From positions 1 through 44,971 of the forward strand of contig CADCWN010000327.1 of the NCBI GenBank assembly GCA_902806415.1: a DNA stretch of 44,971 nucleotides. Direction: 5' to 3'. Of the stretch, positions 1-7,631 are shown in pieces; positions within the stretch are counted from its first letter, which is position 1, and each line of letters opens with the position of its first letter. The notes below the pieces were generated by a model, which saw nothing but the letters and a program-made list of their open reading frames with translations, searched no databases and had not been told where the DNA came from. The stretch comes from an uncultured Thermomicrobiales bacterium (lineage in GTDB: Bacteria; Chloroflexota; Chloroflexia; Thermomicrobiales; CADCWN01). Both the position numbers and the translations under genes were made by a program.

Positions 1-124
1 CCGCCCCACTCCCCTCGCGCGCCGCCGCGCGAGCGGGATTGCGCGGCGATTTGGCGGGCACCGCCTTAATCTTGCCAGCGATCGGCGTCGCGCCGCGTCG
101 GCGCGTCGTCTCAGTGTTCGCCAT
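1..124 (-). CDS. ftsQ: Probable FtsQ N-terminus (partial, runs off window)
   Basis: Reading the minus strand from an ATG at 124 gives an uninterrupted frame to the window edge that starts MANTETTRRRG and is rich in Arg, Lys, Ala and Pro. A purine-rich GAGGGATA ribosome site sits directly before the ATG. A basic, disordered N-terminus immediately after ddl is what FtsQ (divisome protein with a POTRA domain) normally shows in dcw clusters, but the membrane segment and POTRA domain lie outside the window. The identity therefore rests on position and composition only. It follows ddl by about 90 bases on the same strand. Confidence 0.45.
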   Translation of the reverse strand, partial: MANTETTRRRGATPIAGKIKAVPAKSPRNPARAAAREGSGA

Positions 125-215
125 TATCCCTCTCCCTGTCCGCAGCGCGGCGGTCTCGGCCGCTGGGTACACCGCCCGCCAGCGAACACGACCCGAGAAG
201 GGACACCCCGCAACG

Positions 216-1340
216 TCACAGGCGCTCCCGCTTCTCGGCATGGCGCTCGACCGCCAATTCGACCAGCCGCTCGATCAATTCGGCGAACGGCAGGCCACTC
301 GCCTCCCACATCTTCGGGTACTGGCTGATCGCCGTGAAGCCGGGGATGGTGTTGATCTCGTTCAGCACGATCCGATCGGTGCCGCGTTCGAGGAAGAAAT
401 CGACGCGCGCCATCCCCGCGCAGTCGATGGCGCGATAGGCCGCGATCGCCATCGCGCGCAACTCCTCCGCCCGCTCGCGCGGGATCTGGGCGGGGAGGGT
501 GAAGCGCGCGCCATCCTCGTCCACGTATTTCGCCGTGTAGTCGTAGAACTCGCCCGTCGGCTCGATCTCGCTGATCGCCGAGGCGATCGGCTCGTCGTTC
601 CCCAGGATGCTGATCTCCAGTTCGCGCGCGTCGATCCCGGCCTCGATCACGATCTTGCGATCGTAGCGCGCGGCCAGATCGATCCCGGCGGCCAACTCGC
701 CCGCACCCTTCACCTTGGTGATCCCGACGCTGGAGCCCATGTTGGCCGGCTTGATGAAGCAAGGGAATCCGAGTTCGCGCGCCACCCGCCCCTCGATCGT
801 CGCCGGGTCGCGCTCCCAGTCGCGTTTCAGCACGACGATCCAGGGCGCTTGCGGGATCCCCGCCTGCGCGAGGACGACCTTCGTCACCGCTTTGTCCATC
901 GCCACCGCCGAGGCCAGCACGCCTGCGCCGACGTAGGGGATATCGGCCAGTTCGAGCATCCCCTGCACCGTGCCATCCTCGCCGCGCGGCCCGTGCAGGA
1001 CCGGGAAGACGACGTCGATCGGCCCGGCGACCGCGCCCGGCTCCCGCCCGGCGGCGAAGATCGGCGGCGTGGCGGAGGCGTGCGGTACCAGCTCGCCGCC
1101 GATCTCCTCGGCGGCTCCGGCCCGCCCTTCGAGGCGCGCGAGTTCGGACCCGGCCTCCAAGCGGGCCATCGGATCGCCGCCGGTCAGCCAGCGCCCCTCC
1201 CGCGTGATCCCGAGCGGCACGACCTCGTAGCGCGCCGGATCGAGCGCCGCCATCACCGCCCGCGCCGAGCGCAGCGACACATCATGCTCGCCCGACTTGC
1301 CCCCGAAAATCACCCCGACCCGAATCTTCCGACCAGCCAT
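216..1340 (-). CDS. ddl: D-alanine--D-alanine ligase
   Basis: This cytoplasmic ATP-grasp enzyme joins two D-alanines to make the dipeptide that MurF adds to the peptidoglycan stem. The 374-residue protein begins with the family's N-terminal motif FGGKSGEHDVS, carries the lid-region motif FYDYTAKY, and ends in the ATP-grasp metal-binding segment ARVDFF...LNEINTIPGFT. The Tyr in the YDYTAKY segment is typical of D-Ala-D-Ala rather than D-Ala-D-Lac ligases (family knowledge). The start is the ATG at 1340. It is the next-to-last dcw gene here, separated from murB by about 120 bases filled with heptamer repeats, unlike the tight junctions elsewhere in the cluster. Confidence 0.95.
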   Translation of the reverse strand: MAGRKIRVGVIFGGKSGEHDVSLRSARAVMAALDPARYEVVPLGITREGRWLTGGDPMARLEAGSELARLEGRAGAAEEIGGELVPHASATPPIFAAGREPGAVAGPIDVVFPVLHGPRGEDGTVQGMLELADIPYVGAGVLASAVAMDKAVTKVVLAQAGIPQAPWIVVLKRDWERDPATIEGRVARELGFPCFIKPANMGSSVGITKVKGAGELAAGIDLAARYDRKIVIEAGIDARELEISILGNDEPIASAISEIEPTGEFYDYTAKYVDEDGARFTLPAQIPRERAEELRAMAIAAYRAIDCAGMARVDFFLERGTDRIVLNEINTIPGFTAISQYPKMWEASGLPFAELIERLVELAVERHAEKRERL

Positions 1341-1369
1341 CCCCTACCTCTTAACGCGTGCCGCGTAAA

Positions 1370-1479
1370 GTACGAAGTACGAACGACGAAGTACGAAGTG
1401 GCAACACCGCCCCTGACGACTGCCGGCTGACGACTGACGACCCGGCACTCGGCACTCGTCACTCGGCACTCGGCACTCG
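1370..1479. repeat. Three adjacent heptamer arrays (ddl/murB junction)
   Basis: Three different 7-bp units are arrayed one after another on the plus strand. GTACGAA occurs four times at 1370-1397 (one copy is CGACGAA). TGACGAC occurs four times at 1414-1441 (one copy is TGCCGGC). GCACTCG occurs five times at 1445-1479 (one copy is TCACTCG). The last array runs into the 3' end of murB: its final codons and TGA stop are made of array units, the stop arising from the variant TCACTCG copy. Confidence 0.9.
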
Positions 1480-2481
1480 TTCCCAATCGCCGATGAACTC
1501 GACTTCAGTCTCCAAACCGATGCCGGTGCGGGCGCGCACCGTCTCCTGCGCATGGCGGATCACCGCCAGCACATCCGTCGCGCGGGCCTTGCCGACACCG
1601 ATATTGACGATGAAATTGGCGTGCAGGGGCGAGATCTGCACCCCGCCGACTCCGTAGCCTTTCAGCCCGGCCTGCTCGATCAGCAGGCCGGCGTAGGTGC
1701 CGGGCGGATTCTTGAAGATCGACCCGGCGCACGGCTGGCGCGGCTGGTGCTCCTTGCGCCAGGCGGCGTGCTCATCGGCCAGCGCCAGTAGGGCGTCGCG
1801 GTCGTCGCGCGCCAGCCGCAGGGTGACGGCGACGACGATCGTGCCAGCGGGGCGCTCGGCGGGATCCGGCGACCGCAGCACGGTATGGCGGTAGCGCGCC
1901 CGCAGCCAGGCGCGATCGTGCGTCCGCTCGATACCATCCGGCCCCATGACCGTCACCGACGCGATATTGTCGATCATCTCGGTGCCGTGCGCGCCCGCGT
2001 TGTTCGCGACTGCGCCGCCGACCGTCCCCGGCAGGCCGACCGCCCAGTCGAGGCCCGACCAGCCCTGCTCGCAGCACCAGCGCGCGACCGCCGAGAGCAT
2101 CCGTTGCGCGGGGACACGCAGCAGGATCGTCTCGCCCTCCTCCACGACCTCGACCGGGACGCGCATGGCGCGGAAGGAGATCGTCAGGCCGCGCACCCCC
2201 GCATCGGAGCAGATCAGATTGCTGCCGCCACCGATGATCGTGAGCGGTAAGCGGGCCTCGCGCGCCCAGGCGAGCGCCGCGCCGAGCGACGCCGTGTCGG
2301 CGGGGCGGGCCAGGAAATCGGCCGGGCCGCCGATCCGGAAGCTGGTGTAGCGCGACACCGGCTCATCGCGCAGGATTTGCAACTCGTCGGGCGGGTTCGC
2401 GTCGGCGGTCGGCTCCCAGGCCGGATCCAGCGTCTCCTCGCCGCCCGCGCGCGACCGCGCCGGTTCAGTCTCGTAGGCCAT
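1459..2481 (-). CDS. murB: UDP-N-acetylenolpyruvoylglucosamine reductase MurB
   Basis: This cytoplasmic flavoenzyme reduces the enolpyruvyl group on UDP-GlcNAc to make UDP-MurNAc. The 340-residue protein shows the FAD-binding entry motif TSFRIGGPADF, the PGTVGGAVANNAG loop, and the CAGSIFKNPPG segment whose Ser is the usual proton donor in the family. It has roughly 30 extra, low-complexity residues at the N-terminus compared with typical MurB. The ATG at 2481 overlaps the end of murC by 17 bases, so translation is probably coupled. Its last residues, ERVPSAE, and its stop codon are encoded by a heptamer array, suggesting that the repeat replaced the original 3' end. Confidence 0.95.
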   Translation of the reverse strand: MAYETEPARSRAGGEETLDPAWEPTADANPPDELQILRDEPVSRYTSFRIGGPADFLARPADTASLGAALAWAREARLPLTIIGGGSNLICSDAGVRGLTISFRAMRVPVEVVEEGETILLRVPAQRMLSAVARWCCEQGWSGLDWAVGLPGTVGGAVANNAGAHGTEMIDNIASVTVMGPDGIERTHDRAWLRARYRHTVLRSPDPAERPAGTIVVAVTLRLARDDRDALLALADEHAAWRKEHQPRQPCAGSIFKNPPGTYAGLLIEQAGLKGYGVGGVQISPLHANFIVNIGVGKARATDVLAVIRHAQETVRARTGIGLETEVEFIGDWERVPSAE

Positions 2482-3904
2482 CGAGCACCATCGTTCCGAT
2501 CTCGGTCACATCCCCCGCGCCCAGCGTCAAGACCACCGCCCCCGCGCCCAGGCGTCCGGCACGATGCTCGGCCAGCAGGATCGCAGCCGCGTCGGCGGGT
2601 CGCGCGGCGCGCAACGGCACCCCGCGCGCGGGCAAGAGCGCGAGGATATCATTGGCGTTGACGCCGAGCGTGTCGGTCTCGCGCGCCGCGTAGATGTCCA
2701 GCAGCACGACACGGTCGGCGTCGGCGAGCGCGTCGGCGAACTCGTGCAGCAGCAGCTTCGTCCGCGAGTAGGTGTGCGGCTGGAAGACGGCCCAGATCGG
2801 TCGTCCTGGATAACGCTCTCGCGCCGCGCGGAGATTGACGGCGACTTCCGTCGGGTGGTGCGCGTAATCGTCGATGACCGTGATCCCGCGCGCCTCCCCC
2901 TTCAGCTCGAAGCGGCGCCCGGTGCCGCTGAACCCGGCGAGCGAGGCGGCCGCCACGTCCGGCGCGATACCGACCGCCGCCGCCGCCGCCAGAGCGGCCA
3001 GGGCGTTGCGGCGGTTGTGCTCCCCCGGCACCTCCAGAGCCAGCGTCGCGACCGCTGCACCCCCGCGCAAGACCGTATCGCCCACCCCGCCCGGCACGAT
3101 CCGCCAATCGGCATCCGACGCGCGACCATAGGTGATGATCGCCACCCCCGCCGCAGTCGCGATGTTCGGGCGCAGGGCGATGCAACCGGGGTCGTCGGCG
3201 GAGATGATGATCGTGCCGCCCGCCCGCACCTGCGCCAGGAATGCGAGGTACGCCTCGCGCATCTCTTCATACGTCGGGTAGATGTCGGGGTGATCGTGCT
3301 CGATGTTCGTCACGATCGCCACGCGCGGGAAAAGTTGGAGGAACGAGCGATCGTACTCGTCGGCCTCCACGACGACCAGATCGCCACCGCCCGGTCGCGC
3401 GTTCGTCCCGAAGTCTTGCAGGATCGCGCCCACGAAAAAGCTCGGGTCACGCCCCGCGTCGATGCAGATCTTCGCCAACATCGCGCTGGTGGTCGATTTC
3501 CCATGCGTCCCGGCGACCGCCAGCCCATCGCGCGCGTTGGCGATCAGCCCCAGCAACGCCGCGCGCTTGATCGTCGCCGTCCCCGCCGCCCGCGCCGCCG
3601 CCAGTTCGGCGTTCTCCTCGCGCACCGCCGCGCTATAGACGACCAGATCGGCCCCGCCAACCGCCTCCGCCCGGTGGCCGATCGTCACGACGATCCCCTC
3701 GGACCCCAGCACGGCGGTGATGGCAGAGGCTGCGGCATCGCTGCCGGTCACGCGATAACCCCAGCGGGCCAGCACCCGCGCCAGCGCGCTCGTCCCGATC
3801 CCGCCGATCCCGATGATGTGGATATGGCTCCCAACAGGGGGGAGTGCCGAGGGGGAAGTGCCGAGCGACTGACTCTGCACACTGTGAGGTTGCTCCTGAG
3901 CCAT
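2465..3904 (-). CDS. murC: UDP-N-acetylmuramate--L-alanine ligase MurC
   Basis: This ATP-dependent ligase adds L-alanine to UDP-MurNAc, the first stem-peptide residue. The core begins at HIIGIGGIGTSALA (Rossmann-type UDP-binding loop), followed by the P-loop VAGTHGKSTTSAM and later the Mur-ligase motifs EADEYDRSF and TNIEHDH. The start chosen is the ATG at 3904, with GGAGAG seven bases upstream; an in-frame GTG at 3916 has no such site. About 25 residues before the core are low complexity (SQSLGTSPSALPP) and are encoded by a degenerate heptamer array, so the N-terminus looks invaded by repeat sequence. The gene overlaps murB and follows the membrane-protein gene. Confidence 0.94.
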   Translation of the reverse strand: MAQEQPHSVQSQSLGTSPSALPPVGSHIHIIGIGGIGTSALARVLARWGYRVTGSDAAASAITAVLGSEGIVVTIGHRAEAVGGADLVVYSAAVREENAELAAARAAGTATIKRAALLGLIANARDGLAVAGTHGKSTTSAMLAKICIDAGRDPSFFVGAILQDFGTNARPGGGDLVVVEADEYDRSFLQLFPRVAIVTNIEHDHPDIYPTYEEMREAYLAFLAQVRAGGTIIISADDPGCIALRPNIATAAGVAIITYGRASDADWRIVPGGVGDTVLRGGAAVATLALEVPGEHNRRNALAALAAAAAVGIAPDVAAASLAGFSGTGRRFELKGEARGITVIDDYAHHPTEVAVNLRAARERYPGRPIWAVFQPHTYSRTKLLLHEFADALADADRVVLLDIYAARETDTLGVNANDILALLPARGVPLRAARPADAAAILLAEHRAGRLGAGAVVLTLGAGDVTEIGTMVLDGLRD

Positions 3905-3948
3905 TAATCTCTCCACGCCCTCACTCGTTGCTCGACACTCGGCACTCG
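3842..3948. repeat. Facing heptamer arrays around the murC start
   Basis: On the plus strand 3842-3876 holds degenerate units (GAGTGCC, GAGGGGG, AAGTGCC, GAGCGAC, TGACTCT). 3921-3948 holds TCACTCG, TTGCTCG, ACACTCG and GCACTCG. The two sets are partly complementary (GAGTGCCGAG against CTCGGCACTC), so they can fold as arms of a hairpin that encloses the murC ribosome site and ATG (3902-3904). The second set ends directly at the stop of the upstream gene. Confidence 0.75.
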
Positions 3949-3949
3949 C

Positions 3950-4558
3950 TCAGCGCCAGACGCGCGCGCGCGTCAGGAGGAAGACGAGCAGGATAACGAC
4001 GACCAGGATGCCGATCAAGCCCGGCCAGGAGGCGAGGATATTATTGGTTGTCGGCGTGCCGAAGACAACCTCCGCGCCCTCGAACGAGGGGATGATCAGC
4101 CGGACGCTCCCATCCTCATCGCGCGCGGCGAGGAAGTTGCTGGCGACCCAGGTGATCACCAGCGCGAGATTGAAGCCACCGAGCAAGATCGCCAGAATCT
4201 TCCAGAGCCCGCGCCCCTGCTCCCCCTTACCGAGCAACTGTCCGAGCGCATAGGCGAGCGCGACGAAGAGGAGGAAGGCGAGCAACTGCGCCAGCGGGCG
4301 CGCGGCCCCCTCGAAACGGAAGGCCGGGCCGCCGGTGTCGCGCCCGAGCAGCGCCTGCCCGGCGCGCTGGAAGGCGCCGATCAGCCGCTCCAGGGTCGGC
4401 AACAGGACCGTCTCGGGTCGGGCGACGACGAAGAGGGTCACCAGGAGCGCGGCGGCGGTCCAGGCTTCGTCTTTCCAGCCACGACGCAAGCCGATCCAGG
4501 CACCGCCGAGGAGGATTGGCAGGAGGACGATCAGGGGCGGGATCACGAGTGTGGGCAT
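3950..4558 (-). CDS. Multi-pass membrane protein in the dcw cluster, unknown function
   Basis: The 202-residue protein has a hydrophobic N-terminal segment followed by GLRRGWKDEAWT, then three or four more hydrophobic stretches around residues 35-47, 88-108, 120-142 and 178-196, and ends in a basic TRARVWR tail. The opening (hydrophobic helix, then G-x-R-R-G) resembles CvpA-like membrane proteins, but that is only a faint likeness. It sits between ftsW and murC, the slot usually held by murG, yet has no glycosyltransferase features and is too short and hydrophobic to be MurG. A GGGAGGTAG ribosome site precedes the ATG at 4558. Its place in the cluster suggests a role in envelope growth or division (inference). 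Confidence 0.75.
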   Translation of the reverse strand: MPTLVIPPLIVLLPILLGGAWIGLRRGWKDEAWTAAALLVTLFVVARPETVLLPTLERLIGAFQRAGQALLGRDTGGPAFRFEGAARPLAQLLAFLLFVALAYALGQLLGKGEQGRGLWKILAILLGGFNLALVITWVASNFLAARDEDGSVRLIIPSFEGAEVVFGTPTTNNILASWPGLIGILVVVILLVFLLTRARVWR

Positions 4559-4561
4559 CTG

Positions 4562-5935
4562 CTACCTCCCGGGATGGACGAGTGGTACCGGGGCCGTTCG
4601 CTCGGGCGTGGGAGCAGCGCGCGGTGCGGTTCGGCGGGCGCTGGGCGAGTGGCGGATACCGCCGGTTGGACCTGCGGGGCGACCGGGGCCGCGCGGGCCG
4701 TTCCCCTCCTGCCCCTCGGTCGTCTGGCGCGAGACATTGATCAGCACGCCGGTAATCCCCAGGACGACCATCAGCGAGGTGCCGCCATAGGAGATGAACG
4801 GGAGCGGCACGCCGGTGAACGGAATCGTGGTGGTGATGCCGCCGATATTGATCAGCGCCTGGAAAACGATCCAGGAGACGATACCGGTCGCCAGCAACGC
4901 CCCGAACGTATCCGGCGCGCGGAAGGCGACGCGGTAGCCGCGGATCGCCAGGATCAGGAACAGGGCCAGCAGACAGGCGCAACCGAGGAAACCCAGCTCC
5001 TCGCCCACGACCGCGAAGACTGCGTCGGTGTGGGCGGCGGGGAGCCAGCCGTATTTCAGGCGACTCGCCCCCAACCCGACGCCGAACAGCCCGCCCGAGC
5101 CGAACGAGAGCCGCGCCTGGATCAATTGCCAGCCCCCGGCCATCGTCCAGAGTTCCTCTTCCGACTGCAGAAAGAGCATTAGTCGATCGCGGCGATACGA
5201 CGCGGAGAAGGCCAGCACGATGAACGCCAGCACGCCGCTGCCGAGGAAGAGCGCGAACTGCTTCAGGTTCGCCCCCGCGACCAGCAGCATCGTCACGCCG
5301 ATGATCGCCAGCAGGAAGGAGGTACCGAGGTCCGGTTCGAGCATAACGAGGAAAATCATCCCGCCGAGGATAACCGCGAACGGGAAAATCCCCGTCCGCC
5401 AGTTCTGCAAGCGCGGGCCGCGCTCCGTTAGCCAGTCGGCGATGTAGAGGACCAGCGCCGCCTTCGCCACCTCGCTCGGCTGGAACTGCGGCAGCGGGCC
5501 GAGGCTGAGCCAGCGCCGTGCCCCGACCTCCGAGCCGACCCCGATATGCGGGAAGAGCACCAGGATCAGCGTGATGATCGAGCCGATCAGGATCGGGATC
5601 GAGTAGTCGCGCCAGAAGTGATAGTCGATCCGCGAGACGAGGAAGCAGACCGTCGCGCCGATCGCCACCCAGAGCGCCTGCTTCTGCAAGTAGGCGAACG
5701 AGCCGCCACCCTCCGGGAGGTTGATCGCGAAGGTGGCGCTGAAAATGATCACCGTGCCGAAGACGACCAGCGCCACCAGGGTCGTGATCAACCAGTAGTC
5801 GGGCGCGTGTAGCGTGGCGGCGACCTTGGCAGCGGTGGCGCGCGGCTGCCGACCAGCCACGGGCGCGACAGAGCGCCGCCCCGCCGCCTCCCTCCCGCCA
5901 GGGCGATGCTCCCGCCCCGGTACCCCAACGGCCAT
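4562..5935 (-). CDS. ftsW: SEDS peptidoglycan glycosyltransferase FtsW
   Basis: This polytopic membrane enzyme polymerises lipid II into glycan strands at the septum together with a class B PBP. The 457-residue protein has about ten hydrophobic segments, the ARRW motif at 139-142 with FQPSEVAK just after, and HTD at 302-304 followed by VGEELG, the extracellular loop that carries the catalytic Asp in SEDS proteins. The segment GGTSLMVV near the C-terminus is also typical. Extra hydrophilic tails are present at both ends, the C-terminal one rich in Pro, Arg and Gly. The ATG at 5935 overlaps the murD stop. FtsW rather than RodA is preferred because of its position in the dcw cluster. Confidence 0.92.
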   Translation of the reverse strand: MAVGVPGREHRPGGREAAGRRSVAPVAGRQPRATAAKVAATLHAPDYWLITTLVALVVFGTVIIFSATFAINLPEGGGSFAYLQKQALWVAIGATVCFLVSRIDYHFWRDYSIPILIGSIITLILVLFPHIGVGSEVGARRWLSLGPLPQFQPSEVAKAALVLYIADWLTERGPRLQNWRTGIFPFAVILGGMIFLVMLEPDLGTSFLLAIIGVTMLLVAGANLKQFALFLGSGVLAFIVLAFSASYRRDRLMLFLQSEEELWTMAGGWQLIQARLSFGSGGLFGVGLGASRLKYGWLPAAHTDAVFAVVGEELGFLGCACLLALFLILAIRGYRVAFRAPDTFGALLATGIVSWIVFQALINIGGITTTIPFTGVPLPFISYGGTSLMVVLGITGVLINVSRQTTEGQEGNGPRGPGRPAGPTGGIRHSPSARRTAPRAAPTPERTAPVPLVHPGR

Positions 5936-7353
5936 CAGCGACCCTCCTCGGCCTCGGCGGCGACGCGCGCGACAGCGGCGCGGAAGGCGTCGCCACGATG
6001 GAACTCATTGCGGAACATCCCGAACGAGGCGCAGGCGGGGGAGAGGAGGACGACATCGCCCGGCGCGGCGAGCGCCCGCGCCCGATCGACCGCCTCGTCC
6101 ATGCTGTCCAGCGGGCCGTGCAGTCGATCCGCGCCCAGCCCGGCGCGCAGCAATTCGTCGGTCAGGCGCGGGGTCGAGTCGCCCCGCAGGGTGATGATCG
6201 CCTTCACGCGCGGCGCGGCGACGGCGGCGAAGTCGGCGAAGTCGGTGTGCTTCTCCGAGCCACCGGCGATCAGGATCGTCGGGCGGGTCATCGCGCCGAC
6301 GGCGGCGGCGGCGGCGGCGGGGGCGGTCGCGGTCGTGTCGTTGATGTACTCGACGCCGCCGATCTCGCCGAGCGATTCCATCCGGTCTTTCACGCCGGTG
6401 AAACCGGCCAGCCCGGCCTCGATCGCCGCGAACGGCGCGCCGAGCGCCAGCGCCGCCAGGCCCGCCGCCAGCGCATTGGCCGCGTTGTGGTCGCCGGGCA
6501 GCCGCAGGGTCGCGCGCGGGGCGGTGTGCTCGATCCCGCCGAAGCGCCAGCAGAGCCGATCGGCGGCGAGCCACGCGCCGTCCCCGCCCGTGTCGTCGCG
6601 ACCGAACGGGAGGATCTTCGCCGGGGTCGCCTCGCGGAAACCCCAGACGATCGCGTCGTCGCGATTCAGAATGGCAAAGTCGCGCCCGCCCTGCTCGCGC
6701 ACGATCCCCCGCTTCGCCTCGGCGTATTCGTCCATCGTGGCGTAGCGATTCAGATGATCGGGCGAGAGGTTGGTGGCCAAGGCGATATGTGGACTGAGGC
6801 CGTACTCGCCCATCCCCTCCAGCTGCCAGCTCGACAGTTCGATCACGATCGGCGTCGTCGGTGCGATGCCCGGTAATTGTTCGAGCGCCGAGACGCCCAT
6901 GTTGCCCGCCACCACCGTGTCCGGTCGCCAGGCGGTCAGCATCGCCGCGCAGAGGCTGGTCGTCGTCGTCTTCCCCTTCGTCCCCGTGATCCCGATGATC
7001 GGCGCGGGGCAGAGGCGGAAGAAGAGGCTCATCTCCATCTCGACCGGCACCCCCGCCGCCCGCGCCGCCGCCAAGAACGGCGACTCGCGCGGCACCGCCG
7101 GGTTGCGGACGACGAGATCGGTGTCGGTGAAGTCGGCCTCGCGGTGTTCGCCGAGGACGTAGCGGATCGGCAAATCGGCCAACTGGTGCAGCGGCTCGGC
7201 CAACTGCCCGGCGTCGCGCAGATCGGTCACGGTCACCGCCGCGCCCGCCTGTGCCAGGAAGCGCGCCACGCCGAGGCCGCCGCCGTGGATCCCGAGGCCC
7301 ATCACCAGCGCCCGCCTCCCCGCGAATAGTTGCGCGCTGCCCTGCCCCACCAT
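5935..7353 (-). CDS. murD: UDP-N-acetylmuramoyl-L-alanine--D-glutamate ligase MurD
   Basis: This ligase adds D-glutamate to UDP-MurNAc-L-Ala. The Mur-ligase signatures are clear: an N-terminal dinucleotide-like loop VMGLGIHGGG, P-loop GITGTKGKTTT, ELSSWQLEG, NLSPDHLNRY and LPGDHNAANALAA, and the C-terminal YINDTTATAP and LSPACASFGMF. The ATG at 7353 (MVGQGSAQLF) is chosen because it has GGAGAGCGGGGG just upstream and fits the family's length. An in-frame extension to 7467 lacks recognisable sequence and would cover the probable promoter. Unlike its neighbours it is preceded by a 278-base spacer, so it may have its own promoter (TACAAT at about 7412-7418 on the minus strand). Confidence 0.95.
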   Translation of the reverse strand: MVGQGSAQLFAGRRALVMGLGIHGGGLGVARFLAQAGAAVTVTDLRDAGQLAEPLHQLADLPIRYVLGEHREADFTDTDLVVRNPAVPRESPFLAAARAAGVPVEMEMSLFFRLCPAPIIGITGTKGKTTTTSLCAAMLTAWRPDTVVAGNMGVSALEQLPGIAPTTPIVIELSSWQLEGMGEYGLSPHIALATNLSPDHLNRYATMDEYAEAKRGIVREQGGRDFAILNRDDAIVWGFREATPAKILPFGRDDTGGDGAWLAADRLCWRFGGIEHTAPRATLRLPGDHNAANALAAGLAALALGAPFAAIEAGLAGFTGVKDRMESLGEIGGVEYINDTTATAPAAAAAAVGAMTRPTILIAGGSEKHTDFADFAAVAAPRVKAIITLRGDSTPRLTDELLRAGLGADRLHGPLDSMDEAVDRARALAAPGDVVLLSPACASFGMFRNEFHRGDAFRAAVARVAAEAEEGR

Positions 7354-7631
7354 CCCCCGCTCTCCCCCAATCCGCACGGTCACCGCGCAAGGCGATACCG
7401 GGCCATCATGTACGTACAGGATTGTAGCCCGACCGGGGGGGCGCGCGCAACCCACCGAGGGCGGCATAGGAGGACACCAAATAATAGTAAGTTGTGACCA
7501 TCGAAGGGTGACAGGCTGGGTAAGTAAGGTGGAGCGACCGACTCTTCGTAGGGATCAGCGAAACACCGGAGGGAAAAGTTTATGACAAGTAACGATCTTA
7601 CCAAATAGCGCCACTCGCAGCGGCTGCTAGT
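7354..7631. other. AT-rich spacer inside the dcw cluster
   Basis: This 278-base gap between mraY and murD breaks an otherwise tightly packed cluster. The part at about 7480-7612 is clearly richer in A and T than its surroundings. On the minus strand a TTGCGC and a TACAAT about 18 bases apart, near the murD end, could be a promoter for murD. On the plus strand GGAGGG at 7568-7573 precedes an ATG at 7582 that opens an eight-codon frame (MTSNDLTK, stop 7606-7608). A 74-codon minus-strand frame across the region does not look like a protein. No RNA family is recognised. Confidence 0.5.

Noticed and set aside
1370..1479. CRISPR array
   Set aside because: The repeats are 7 bp and directly adjoining, with no unique spacers, and no cas genes are in the window.
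2564..3907. A 447-codon plus-strand frame opposite murC
   Set aside because: Shadow of murC; composition is antisense-like and there is no ribosome site.
7380..7604. A 74-codon minus-strand frame between mraY and murD
   Set aside because: It lies in the AT-rich spacer and over the probable murD promoter, has no ribosome site and has no protein-like pattern.
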